A stretch of DNA of 64,000 nt from Bacillota bacterium (GTDB lineage Bacteria; Bacillota; Clostridia; Lachnospirales; Lachnospiraceae). The stretch lies in the NCBI GenBank assembly GCA_023395555.1, contig JAEWYQ010000038.1, forward strand, positions 56,280-120,279. Reading direction: 5' to 3'. Below are positions 6,531 through 14,838 of this stretch, in pieces (within the stretch, counting starts at the first letter, position 1; each line of letters begins with the position of its first letter). A program made the translations under genes and the position numbers. A model generated the notes under the pieces. That model did not search any database and was not told the origin of the DNA. It worked only from the letters and a program-made list of their open reading frames with translations.

Positions 6531-9161
6531 TTATTTCCGTTTCGCAGCTCTCTGAAGCGCCTTGATAATCTCAACAATCGGAATAACACTGACTGCCAGC
6601 AACATGGCAATACCGTATTCCATCAGGCTGATGTGTGCAAAATCAAAGAGATCGCTAAGGAAAGGTACATAAATTACAGCCGTTGTCAGCACAAAGCTGG
6701 CCACTCCCGCAATAATTAGCGCAGTATTCTGCGTGTTCATGCGGAAGATGGAACCGCGCTGGCTCCTCATATTGAAGCCATGGAAGATCTCCGCCATACT
6801 CATGGTTAAGAATGCCATGGTCATACCATCGGGACTGTTAACAAATTCCCACCGGCCGGATTCAATATAATGTCCGATAAAATACGCCGTCAGGGTAAGC
6901 ACCGATACCATCAAGCCCTGGTATGCAACATCAACACCGACTCCGCCGGAGAAAATACCATCCTTGGAGGAGCGGGGCTTACGCTGCATCAGATCCTTCT
7001 CACCCTTTTCCATACCCAGGGCCAATGCCGGGAAGCTGTCCGTAATCAGGTTAATCCAAAGGATGTGCACCGGCTTTAAAATGGTAAAGCCCAGCAATGT
7101 CGCAACAAATATGGATATTACTTCACTTAGGTTGGAGGACAGCAGGAACTGAATCGCCTTACGGATATTGTCATAGATTCTTCTTCCCTCTTCAACTGCC
7201 GAAACAATGGTAGCAAAATTATCATCCGCCAATACCATGTCGGCTACATTCTTCGTTACATCCGTACCGGTAATACCCATTCCGACGCCGATATCGGCAC
7301 TTTTAATGGACGGAGCATCATTTACACCGTCTCCGGTCATCGCAGTAATCATCCCCTGCTGCTTCCATGCCTTTACAATACGCACCTTATGCTCCGGCTG
7401 AACACGGGCATACACACCGTAATCGCCAATGGTCTTCTGGAATTCTTCCTCTGATATATCATTGAGCTGAGCACCGGTAATGGCCTGCTTCGGATCATTG
7501 ATAATACCGATCTGGGTAGCAATTGCAATTGCCGTATCCCTGTGGTCACCGGTAATCATTACCGGACGGATACCTGCGCTGCGGCACTCCTTAATTGCGT
7601 CAATAACCTCAGGACGGACAGGATCAATCATACCGGTCAAACCAATGAAGACCAGCTCCCGCTCCAGCTCCTGGGGAGTGAATTCTGCCGGAACCGCCGC
7701 ATGAATCCGATATGCTGCCGCAAGAACACGAAGAGCCTTATCCGCCATCCGTTTATTCTCCTTCAGTATCTCGCTGCGCTTCTGGTCGGTCATGGGCTGA
7801 AGCGCGCCCTTCTCATAATAGGAGGTACACAGCCGGAGTACCTCATCCGGGGCACCCTTGGTATATTGAACAATCTCCTGGTGCCGATGAACGGTCGACA
7901 TCATCTTCCGTCCGGAATCAAAGGGAGCTTCACCAATACGGGGATAGGCATTCTTCAAATCAGGCTTTTTGAGATTCAGAGAAGCAGCATAGTTCACCAA
8001 GGCGCACTCTGTAGGCTCACCTACGGCATCACCGTTCTCCAGCTCCGCGTCACAGCAGAGAGCCATGGCTCTGGCAAGCAATTCCTCATCCGAAGCATAA
8101 TGATCCACTACGGTCATCTTATTCTGTGTCAGTGTTCCGGTCTTATCGCTGCAGATAATCTGGGTACAGCCCAGAGTCTCCACCGCGGTCAGCCTGCGGA
8201 TTACCGCATTACGTCTGCTCATATTGGTAACACCGATAGAGAGCACGATGGTTACCACCGCCACCAGACCTTCGGGAATGGCAGCAACCGCAAGGCTTAC
8301 AGCAATCATGAAGGTATGCAGGATGAATTCTCCGCTGAAATCTCCGGCACGGATCAAACTGAAAAGGAAAATAAATACGCTAATTCCAATTACCAATACG
8401 GTAAGGAGTTTACTTAACTGATTTAGCTTAATCTGAAGAGGAGTCTCACCCTCCTGCGTCTGCGTTATCGCATCCGCAATCTTACCCATCTCCGTATCCA
8501 TACCGGTGGCAACAACTACCGCACGGCCGCGTCCATATACCACGGTACTGCCCATGTATGCCATATTTTTACGGTCACCCAGCGGCACCTCCTTCTCATC
8601 GGCTTTCAGACTCAGGATGTTAATCATCTTGTTAACAGGTACGGATTCGCCGGTTAATGCCGCTTCCTCAATCTTCAGGCTGGCACTTTCCAGGATACGG
8701 CAGTCTGCCGGAACGGCATCACCTGCTTCCAGAAGAACAATATCGCCCACTACCAGCTCTTCGCTCTTTACACTGACAATGGCCCCGTCACGAAGAACCT
8801 TGCTGGTGGCTGCGGCCATTTCCTGCAGTGCTTCGATTGCTTTCTCCGCCTTGTTCTCCTGGTATACACCAAGAACTGCATTAATGATAACAACGGCTAA
8901 AATAATAAATACGTCAGCCTCAAATCCTCCTTCATAGATACTGGTGGCTGCGGAGATTGCCGCTGCTGCCAGCAGTATCATAATCATCGGATCCTTCAGC
9001 TGATCCAGAAAGCGTTTAATCAGACCATCCTTCTTCCCTTCGGCCAGCTTATTCTTACCGTTCTTCTCCAGCCTTTCCCTGGCTTCGGAAGCAGTAAGAC
9101 CCTCCATTGTACTACTCGTTTGTTTTAGAACATTTTCCGCCTGTTCGAGATAATACTTCAT
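6531..9161 (-). CDS. P-type cation ATPase (P-IIA, Ca2+/Mn2+ type); probable Mn2+ exporter
   Basis: 876 residues with all landmarks of a P-II pump: actuator motif LTGESVPVNK, IPEGL in the fourth membrane segment, phosphorylation motif SDKTGTLT with Asp339, MITGDHRDTA and MTGDGVNDAPS. SSNLSEV and LWINLITDSFPALALG mark the fifth and sixth membrane segments and supply cation ligands of the SERCA/PMR1 kind. Automatic annotation would say calcium-translocating. However, the leader carries a yybP-ykoY riboswitch, which responds to Mn2+, and riboswitch-controlled P-type ATPases of this kind in lactococci and streptococci are linked to Mn2+ efflux. Export of Mn2+, perhaps with Ca2+, is therefore the better call. 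It is a single-gene transcription unit with its own promoter and terminator. Confidence 0.92.
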   Translation of the reverse strand: MKYYLEQAENVLKQTSSTMEGLTASEARERLEKNGKNKLAEGKKDGLIKRFLDQLKDPMIMILLAAAAISAATSIYEGGFEADVFIILAVVIINAVLGVYQENKAEKAIEALQEMAAATSKVLRDGAIVSVKSEELVVGDIVLLEAGDAVPADCRILESASLKIEEAALTGESVPVNKMINILSLKADEKEVPLGDRKNMAYMGSTVVYGRGRAVVVATGMDTEMGKIADAITQTQEGETPLQIKLNQLSKLLTVLVIGISVFIFLFSLIRAGDFSGEFILHTFMIAVSLAVAAIPEGLVAVVTIVLSIGVTNMSRRNAVIRRLTAVETLGCTQIICSDKTGTLTQNKMTVVDHYASDEELLARAMALCCDAELENGDAVGEPTECALVNYAASLNLKKPDLKNAYPRIGEAPFDSGRKMMSTVHRHQEIVQYTKGAPDEVLRLCTSYYEKGALQPMTDQKRSEILKENKRMADKALRVLAAAYRIHAAVPAEFTPQELERELVFIGLTGMIDPVRPEVIDAIKECRSAGIRPVMITGDHRDTAIAIATQIGIINDPKQAITGAQLNDISEEEFQKTIGDYGVYARVQPEHKVRIVKAWKQQGMITAMTGDGVNDAPSIKSADIGVGMGITGTDVTKNVADMVLADDNFATIVSAVEEGRRIYDNIRKAIQFLLSSNLSEVISIFVATLLGFTILKPVHILWINLITDSFPALALGMEKGEKDLMQRKPRSSKDGIFSGGVGVDVAYQGLMVSVLTLTAYFIGHYIESGRWEFVNSPDGMTMAFLTMSMAEIFHGFNMRSQRGSIFRMNTQNTALIIAGVASFVLTTAVIYVPFLSDLFDFAHISLMEYGIAMLLAVSVIPIVEIIKALQRAAKRK

Positions 9162-9294
9162 TTGCGATAAGTTCCTTTCTTTTTAATAATTAGTAGAAGT
9201 TCGTGACAGAGTGTACTCCGGTCTTATTATCTCACAGAATATAGTATATCATGCCCGGAGCGGACATAATCATCTGTACCTCCATAATTCTATG

Positions 9295-9342
9295 AAAAAA
9301 CTCATGTATGTCTCATTCCATAAGAATAAAGAAATACATGAG
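9295..9342 (-). terminator. Riboswitch expression-platform terminator
   Basis: Minus strand ACTCATGTAT pairs with ATACATGAGT (outer ends 9300 and 9342), followed by a run of T (plus-strand A run at 9295-9300). The upstream arm overlaps P1 of the Mn2+ riboswitch, giving mutually exclusive structures. Confidence 0.8.
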
Positions 9343-9426
9343 TCTTGTCCTTTCCGGATAAGCCAGACGTTGCCGCCATGTTTGTTGACTTAGCCACGCA
9401 AAGATTGCGCGAACTACTCCCTCACG
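9337..9426 (-). ncRNA. yybP-ykoY family manganese riboswitch
   Basis: Reading the minus strand, P1 is formed by CGTGAG (9421-9426) and CTCATG (9337-9342). The signature GGAGTAG follows the 5' arm. A helix closed by CGCAA/TTGCG comes next, then GTCAAC, a TCC-GGAAA-GGA hairpin and CAAGA immediately before the 3' arm of P1. This matches the known architecture in which two loops meet to bind Mn2+. The 3' arm of P1 is also the 5' arm of the following terminator, so ligand binding should prevent termination and turn the downstream P-type ATPase on. The call rests on motif and pairing by eye. Confidence 0.85.
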
Positions 9427-9453
9427 ATAATTCAATTGATTATTTCTGTCAAT

Positions 9454-9482
9454 ATCATACCATAATTAGATTAGATAATCAA
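9454..9482 (-). promoter_or_regulatory. Promoter of the riboswitch/P-type ATPase transcript
   Basis: Minus strand TTGATT (9477-9482), 17-base spacer, TATGAT (9454-9459). Transcription would start near 9447, about 20 bases before P1 of the riboswitch. It separates this unit from the upstream aspartate kinase gene. Confidence 0.75.
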
Positions 9483-9531
9483 CCCAAAAAATTGTTGCAG
9501 CGACCTCAGCTAAATATACATTGCGGCTGAA

Positions 9532-10851
9532 TTAATCTGTAACGAAAATATTATAAATGGCTCTCATTGCTTCCTCGAAATCCTCTTCATCCACGCCGAT
9601 GACAATATTCAGCTCCGAGGAGCCCTGATCGATCATTTTAATGTTGATCTTCTCCTGGGCAAGGGCGGTGAAGATCTTGGCCGCCGTACCTCTGGCCTTT
9701 CTCATGCCGCGGCCCACCACGGCTACCAGGGCCAGGGAATCTTCAATCTCCATGTGGTCGGGATGCGTCCGGAAGGTGATCTCGTCCAGGATCGCCTTCT
9801 CCTTGCCGCAAAACGCCTCTGTATTTACAATTACACTGAGGGTGTCGATGCCTGAGGGCATATGCTCAAAGCAAAGATTGTTCTTCTCCAAAGCCCGGAG
9901 AACATTTCTTCCAAACCCTACTTCGGAATTCATCATGTCCTTCTCGATATTGATGACGGAGAAGCCTCTCTTTCCCGCGATACCGGTGATAACATAGGGA
10001 CTTGCTTCCACCGTCTGTGCCACAATCATGGTACCCGGATCCTCGGGATGGTTGGTGTTCTTGATATTGATGGGAATCCCCACAGTGCGGACCGGGAAGA
10101 TGGCATCCTCATGAAGCACCGTGGCACCCATGTAGGAGAGCTCCCGTAATTCCCTGTAGGTAATGGTTGTAATGGGCTTGGGATTGTTCACGATTCTGGG
10201 ATCGCAGATCAAAAAGCCGCTGACATCCGTCCAGTTCTCGTAAAGCTCCGCGTTTGCCGCTCTTGCCACGATAGAACCGGTCACATCGGAACCGCCGCGG
10301 GAGAAGGTCTTGACCGTATCATTGGGCATGGAGCCATAGAAACCGGGTATCACCGCATGCTCCATCTGCGCCAGCCTGGGTCCAAGGGTAGAAATGGTTC
10401 TTTCCAAATCAAATTCGCCGCTTTCATTAAAATAGAGAAGCCCCACCGTATCCAAAAAAGGAAAGTCCAGATACTTGGCCAGCAGGATACTGTTCAGATA
10501 TTCCCCGCGGCTGGCGGCATAATCGCGGCCCGCACTATGTGCAAAGGCGGCCTTGATGAACTTGAATTCCTCATCCAGGGAGATATCCAGTGCCAGCTCC
10601 CGGATAATCGAATTATAACGCTCCTCTATGGCTGCAAACTCCGCTTCAAAGTCATCCCCTCTGGACGCCTTGTCGTAGCACTGATACAGCATATCTGTAA
10701 TCTTAATATCCTTACCATGGCGTTTGCCGGGAGCGGAGGCTACAACAAAACGCCTGTCCTTGTCCGCACGGATGATATCCGCTACCTTTTTAAATTGATT
10801 CGCATCAGCAAGGGAACTGCCGCCGAATTTAACTACCTTCGTACCACTCAT
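9532..10851 (-). CDS. Aspartate kinase (aspartokinase)
   Basis: 439 residues; catalyses ATP-dependent phosphorylation of L-aspartate, the first step to lysine, threonine and methionine. The kinase domain opens with KVVKFGGSSLADANQFKKVA and contains FSRGGSDVTGSIVARA and TDVSGFLICDPRIV, all typical. The C-terminal 130 residues form two ACT domains, the first starting near SPYVITGIAGKRGFSVINIE and the last containing INIKMIDQGSSELNIVIGVD, which bind amino-acid effectors. It is a stand-alone kinase without a homoserine dehydrogenase fusion. A consensus promoter lies at 10900-10928. No other biosynthesis gene is adjacent, so which feedback amino acid applies is unknown. Confidence 0.93.
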   Translation of the reverse strand: MSGTKVVKFGGSSLADANQFKKVADIIRADKDRRFVVASAPGKRHGKDIKITDMLYQCYDKASRGDDFEAEFAAIEERYNSIIRELALDISLDEEFKFIKAAFAHSAGRDYAASRGEYLNSILLAKYLDFPFLDTVGLLYFNESGEFDLERTISTLGPRLAQMEHAVIPGFYGSMPNDTVKTFSRGGSDVTGSIVARAANAELYENWTDVSGFLICDPRIVNNPKPITTITYRELRELSYMGATVLHEDAIFPVRTVGIPINIKNTNHPEDPGTMIVAQTVEASPYVITGIAGKRGFSVINIEKDMMNSEVGFGRNVLRALEKNNLCFEHMPSGIDTLSVIVNTEAFCGKEKAILDEITFRTHPDHMEIEDSLALVAVVGRGMRKARGTAAKIFTALAQEKINIKMIDQGSSELNIVIGVDEEDFEEAMRAIYNIFVTD

Positions 10852-10899
10852 TTACTGTCCTCACTCTTTTCTGCATTTTTATGCTAAAATATTTATCTT

Positions 10900-10928
10900 A
10901 TTATACATGTCCTATCTAAATTTATCAA
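10900..10928 (-). promoter_or_regulatory. Promoter of the aspartate kinase gene
   Basis: Minus strand TTGATA (10923-10928), exact 17-base spacer, TATAAT (10900-10905). Confidence 0.75.
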
Positions 10929-10941
10929 TGTTTTTTTCTAA

Positions 10942-11022
10942 AGGAAGCGTTGATTCAATAGAACGGAATTGCAGGCTGTGATGAATACTCACACACAGGT
11001 TCCGTCCCATTGAAACAGCGCT
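10942..11022 (-). repeat. Long imperfect inverted repeat between hemerythrin and aspartate kinase genes
   Basis: Arms of about 37 bases: GAAGCG...TTCAAT...ACGGAA on one side and TTCCGT...ATTGAA...CGCTTC on the other, with a short central loop. Several differences are G-U pairs when read as minus-strand RNA, so that orientation gives the more stable hairpin. It follows the hemerythrin gene but lacks a T-run on that strand, so it is not a standard terminator. It may be an RNA-stability element or the remnant of a small mobile repeat. Confidence 0.5.
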
Positions 11023-11069
11023 TCTCTTAATTTCTTATAATTATTAATAAATATCACCCATACCGGACA

Positions 11070-11474
11070 CTATTCTGCTTCATATTCTATCAAAAAGTCC
11101 CCCAGCTCTCTGTCCACCTTCATAATGTGGTTAGCGAGCCATTTTGTCAAATAGTCCCACATCTCATAATAAAAATCTTTTGGCTGTTCAATATCCAGCA
11201 CATAGGTATTCTGTAATTTGTCCCGAAATATATTATGCTCCTTCGTATGCTCCATAATGAGGGGGTACGAATGCCGAAGCATCAGCTCTTCCTCATAATC
11301 GAAATGAATGCGCACATAGCTCTCCAGCCTCTCCACAATGTCAACCAGATTGATATAGCCGAACTTCTCCCTTTTTATCATTTCTTCAATATCATTCAGC
11401 ATCCCAATCAGCACCTTATGCTGTTCGTCCATTCCGTCGTGCATCACGGAAAATTCCGCTTTCCACTCGAACAC
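11070..11474 (-). CDS. Bacteriohemerythrin (non-heme di-iron O2-binding protein)
   Basis: About 134 residues from a GTG start at 11474, which has AGGGAG 8 bases upstream and gives the usual opening FEWKAEFSV. A longer reading from GTG at 11543 would begin only a few bases after the predicted transcription start and has no ribosome site. The iron ligands are present: His/Asp/His in HDGMDEQH, HFDYEEELM, HTKEH and the final HIMKVD. These proteins bind oxygen reversibly in the cytoplasm and are common in anaerobes as O2 buffers or sensors. It is monocistronic, with an extended -10 promoter and a perfect 14-bp palindrome in its leader. Confidence 0.92.
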   Translation of the reverse strand: MFEWKAEFSVMHDGMDEQHKVLIGMLNDIEEMIKREKFGYINLVDIVERLESYVRIHFDYEEELMLRHSYPLIMEHTKEHNIFRDKLQNTYVLDIEQPKDFYYEMWDYLTKWLANHIMKVDRELGDFLIEYEAE

Positions 11475-11521
11475 TTCAACCGCTCCCTTCTTCCGAACCT
11501 CCAACGCCTTTACCGGCACTC

Positions 11522-11562
11522 TTTTACCGGTAAAAATTCGCACTGGAATTAATGTAATTATA
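11522..11562 (-). promoter_or_regulatory. Extended -10 promoter and palindromic operator of the hemerythrin gene
   Basis: Minus strand TGCTATAAT places the -10 at 11557-11562 with no good -35. The perfect palindrome TTTTACCGGTAAAA (11522-11535) follows about 15 bases after the expected transcription start. A half-related TTTACCGG lies at 11509-11516. This is the layout of a repressor site; the protein is unknown. Confidence 0.5.
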
Positions 11563-11689
11563 GCATAAACTTTCTATGGCAGTCCATTACTTTTATTTTT
11601 TATTGATTGGCAGACACTATGATACCACCATTCAGGTGATTTTCCATTCGTCTACCATTTTTTTGATAGAAAGCAAACGGGATTTGTGC

Positions 11690-11763
11690 TATGCTTGTCC
11701 AGTAATGCAGGCATAGTTTATGCGGGTCTACGGTGTATTACACATCGTAAACCCGCATTTTTC
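11690..11763 (+). ncRNA. Possible orphan small RNA with its own promoter and terminator
   Basis: The 11544-11806 gap carries, on the plus strand, an extended -10 (TGCTATGCT, -10 at 11690-11695) and, from 11720, the hairpin ATGCGGGT-C-TACG / CGTA-A-ACCCGCAT, which runs straight into five T residues (11758-11762). No ORF lies between, so a transcript of about 60 bases is predicted. The -35 is poor, and the hairpin might alternatively just protect the 3' end of the convergent GH2 transcript. Confidence 0.3.
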
Positions 11764-11806
11764 TATACTGATATATTCCTGTTTTTTTGAAGCATTGGAC
11801 AATTCG

Positions 11807-14722
11807 TCAGCGGATCAATTTCCCCAGCATCTCCAGGGACAATTCCTGCCCGGGCGCAAATTCCTGTGAATTCATATAGCGGATAATACTCTTTGTCAGA
11901 GCTCTCACTTCAGGATACTCCTGTTTTTCCAGAAGTCCCATGCTGCTGATCATCAGTTTTCCCTTTCCTGCATTACATTCCAACAGGAAGGCCATTCTGC
12001 GAAGACGCGCATAGCAGTCCATCACCGTAACAATGGGCTGGATTTCATTAGGGATGATCACCGCCCGCCCATTTGACATGGGCCACCATTGCCAATTGGA
12101 ATGACTTTCTGTCGGAAATCCGGTAAATACCGGGTGGGAGGACTCTATAAGACATCCCATGCATCCGCTTTGGTTTGCAAAGGTTCCCACAGACCAGAAA
12201 TCCGTGGTGAATTGGGACTGACCGGAGGAAGGAAAATGTTCCTCCTCCGCCGCCGGGGAGTAGAATACCCTATTTCCTTTCGCCAGTTCTTCTACTGTAT
12301 CAGCATAATTTCCTGTAACTACGACTTCGCCAAAGTCAATATCCTGCTTCTTATCCGGTCCATCAACTTGATTATTGTCCATCCTATTGCCTTGCCTATT
12401 GTCTGATCCATTGCCTTGATTATTTGCCGCTCCATTGCCTTGGCTATTATCCGGTTCATTAACCTGGCGGCTGTCTGGTGTGCCGCATTCAGGGACATCT
12501 CCCGTCTTTATCCAAGTCTGATCCTCCGGGTACACCCAGATGGGATATTCATTCCTGTGCTCACCAATCATGGTCGTTAAGTTCAACTTTTTAGGCGAGA
12601 AAACGCCTGCCAGGGATAGGGTAATCCCTCCTATCACTGTAATTCCCCCGCAAGGTATAGTCACAGCCGGGAGACTTCCGCTCTCCAACAGCTCTTCGCC
12701 GTCCTTCAGCTCATAGATCGCAGGAGCAAGGATTGTTTCCTTCCCATAATTTGCAATTTCTATCACCCCTGAGAGCATTTCCTGATTGGTGTAGGTGTAT
12801 CTTTCCAGCAGTATCAGCGGCAGTACCGGCCGAAAGAACTGACGAAAGCGTTCCGGCTGTGCAAAATCAAAGGGCTTCGGGCGCAGATGCGAATTCAGCA
12901 TTCCCACCAATGCCGTTCCCTGTCCCGGAAAGTCCTGCAGTCCCAGGAGGGAGATGCCGGAAAACTCCCTGGTACGCATGGCTGCCTCTATCTCCTCCCG
13001 ATAGGCCAGCAGAGCAAGCTCTCCGGTGGCCTCTACCCTCTTCTTCCAGTCGGCGAGAAATCCCCGTTCCTCCACCCTCTTTCTGATAAAGCGCAGATTA
13101 TCCGGCAGTGTTACTCCGTTAAATTCCTCAATCTCGTCAAAATCAGGAAGAACCTCATACTGCCCTACCTCAAAGCTGAAGACCGGACCCGCATACTCCT
13201 TTCTGATTTCCTCCATCCCGGAATCATAGTTTGTTCCGGTGTTAGGATAGGCTTCATTGATATGCCCTATCATGGGACTTGAGGTGCCTCGGATCATTTT
13301 GTCATAGAAATTGGAGGAGGTATAAAAATCATTGCTTCCCTTTGCGCCCACCGCTCCGTAATGATTATTGGAACCGTTGGCATACATCCTTGTGGGATCC
13401 ATGCTTCTGGCCAGGGCAAGCAGCTCTTCCATGCGCCGGTGGCCCAATTCCCCGGCCATCAGCTCATTTCCGAAGGTCAGCATGACAAAGGAAGGGTGGT
13501 TTGCATAAAATTGCAGGATCTGCACCAGCTCTGTCCGGTAATACTTCCAGCTTTTCTCATCCTCAAAGGCTGTTCTGGGGTTCCAGTGGGACAGCTCCGG
13601 CTGCATCAGCATTCCCATTCTGTCCGCTGCTGTAAATGCCGCATCCGGAGGGCAATGGGAATGAAAACGGAGGCAGTTGACGCCATAGGATTTGTAGGTA
13701 TTCAAAACCTCCGTCCATTCCTCCACGGTTAGAGGCATATGCCCCGCCTCCGGAAAAACACAGCAATTTGCTTCACTTCGTAAAAATATATTTCGTCCGT
13801 TCAACGCCAGGCGGCCCTTTCCATTATCACAGAAATCACGAATTCCAAAGGATACCTTTCTGCTGTCCAGCCCCTGGGCAGATACCGCCAGCTCATACAA
13901 ACTGCCTTCAAATTCATCCCAACGCTTACAATCCTCCCTCAAAGGCAGGTTTTCAAAAATAATGCTGTGTATTCCCGCCTCAAGGGATACCCTCCGCTCT
14001 GCATCGTTTTCTAAGGCCGCGCTTTTCAAGCTCAGACTTCCCTCGTAGGGCATTGCCGCATCCATCTCTACTGCAACCGTGATGTACCCGCCCTTCGGAT
14101 AGACCCTGATATCGGACAGGAAGACCTCCTTTTCCATTCTCAGGCGAAGATAGCCCAGAATGCCGTTCCAATTGGTCTGGGTTTCATCCGTCGCCGCAGA
14201 AGAATACAGAATTGCATCACGGGGCCAGGAGGGATAGGAGTTGTCGCAAACAAGGGATAAACTGCCGGACTTATCCGTCAGAAAGTCCGTAAGCTCAAAT
14301 ATATAGGGAGTGGATACGGTTCCGGGAACACAGGGCTCTACTATCTTTCCATTCAGACGGAGCGTCAGCTCACGGGTACGCTCCGCTTCAAGAAAACATC
14401 GTTTCTCCTTATATCTCTTCTCCCGGCATTCCCCCTGGCATCCCTCCTCCTGGCATTCTTCCTCCACGAGAAGCTCCCTGGAAAAAACAGCAGCTCCTTC
14501 GTATGAATATGCTCTGGTAAGTCTGGTGGTAATAACCTCCGGCCCATCCGGCGAGGCTTTTTCCATGTCTGCAGCATTTCCCTCCGCCGACTTCCATTGA
14601 TTCGGATTCCTGTCTTTGTACCCTATCCTGTTCTCATCCAGGGTTCCCGGCAGAATGGCAGTATAACTCTTCCCGTCATCCAACTCTGTTCTCCATTGCC
14701 CGCTTAAGTCTATCAGCTTCAT
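11807..14722 (-). CDS. Glycoside hydrolase family 2 (beta-galactosidase-like), multi-domain
   Basis: 971 residues from the ATG at 14722, which has GGAGGG 6 bases upstream. The earlier in-frame ATG at 14740 lacks a site. There is no signal peptide, so it is cytoplasmic. The order is N-terminal jelly roll (LIDLSGQWRTELDDG), an Ig-like domain, and a TIM barrel with acid/base Glu420 in LTFGNEL and probable nucleophile Glu518 in FSFEVGQYEVLPDFDEI. A C-terminal part (from about 795) resembles a glutamine-amidotransferase-like fold. Two low-complexity insertions stand out: a Cys/Glu/Lys-rich one near residues 87-108 and an Asn/Gln/Gly/Asp-rich one near 750-793. It lies about 115 bases after the DUF5107 gene and was probably co-transcribed with it under the divergent AraC regulator. 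The substrate is unknown. Confidence 0.88.
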   Translation of the reverse strand: MKLIDLSGQWRTELDDGKSYTAILPGTLDENRIGYKDRNPNQWKSAEGNAADMEKASPDGPEVITTRLTRAYSYEGAAVFSRELLVEEECQEEGCQGECREKRYKEKRCFLEAERTRELTLRLNGKIVEPCVPGTVSTPYIFELTDFLTDKSGSLSLVCDNSYPSWPRDAILYSSAATDETQTNWNGILGYLRLRMEKEVFLSDIRVYPKGGYITVAVEMDAAMPYEGSLSLKSAALENDAERRVSLEAGIHSIIFENLPLREDCKRWDEFEGSLYELAVSAQGLDSRKVSFGIRDFCDNGKGRLALNGRNIFLRSEANCCVFPEAGHMPLTVEEWTEVLNTYKSYGVNCLRFHSHCPPDAAFTAADRMGMLMQPELSHWNPRTAFEDEKSWKYYRTELVQILQFYANHPSFVMLTFGNELMAGELGHRRMEELLALARSMDPTRMYANGSNNHYGAVGAKGSNDFYTSSNFYDKMIRGTSSPMIGHINEAYPNTGTNYDSGMEEIRKEYAGPVFSFEVGQYEVLPDFDEIEEFNGVTLPDNLRFIRKRVEERGFLADWKKRVEATGELALLAYREEIEAAMRTREFSGISLLGLQDFPGQGTALVGMLNSHLRPKPFDFAQPERFRQFFRPVLPLILLERYTYTNQEMLSGVIEIANYGKETILAPAIYELKDGEELLESGSLPAVTIPCGGITVIGGITLSLAGVFSPKKLNLTTMIGEHRNEYPIWVYPEDQTWIKTGDVPECGTPDSRQVNEPDNSQGNGAANNQGNGSDNRQGNRMDNNQVDGPDKKQDIDFGEVVVTGNYADTVEELAKGNRVFYSPAAEEEHFPSSGQSQFTTDFWSVGTFANQSGCMGCLIESSHPVFTGFPTESHSNWQWWPMSNGRAVIIPNEIQPIVTVMDCYARLRRMAFLLECNAGKGKLMISSMGLLEKQEYPEVRALTKSIIRYMNSQEFAPGQELSLEMLGKLIR
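12345..12475 (-). repeat. In-gene degenerate tandem repeat encoding an Asn/Gln-rich linker
   Basis: Four to five copies of a unit of about 24 bases encode variants of DNxQGNG (for example NSQGNGAANNQGNG). They join the barrel region of the GH2 enzyme to its C-terminal domain. Such repeats change copy number by slippage. Confidence 0.6.
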
Positions 14723-14762
14723 TCTATCCCTCCATTCCATAATTTTATTTTTTCTTCCGCCA

Positions 14763-14792
14763 AGGGAATGGCTTCTGCTTCAGCCATTCCCT
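14763..14792. repeat. Intergenic hairpin between the DUF5107 and GH2 genes
   Basis: A perfect 11-bp stem AGGGAATGGCT/AGCCATTCCCT with an 8-base loop. There is no U-run on the minus strand, so on the transcribed strand it is more likely an mRNA-processing or stability hairpin than a full terminator. Confidence 0.5.
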
Positions 14793-14838
14793 ATTGTTTT
14801 TCCCGGTATCTATACTGTGAATATCTGCAATGCGGGTG

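Noticed and set aside
11475..11543. N-terminal extension of hemerythrin from GTG 11543
   Set aside because: It would begin within a few bases of the predicted transcription start, lacks a ribosome site, overlaps a palindrome and makes the protein longer than the family.
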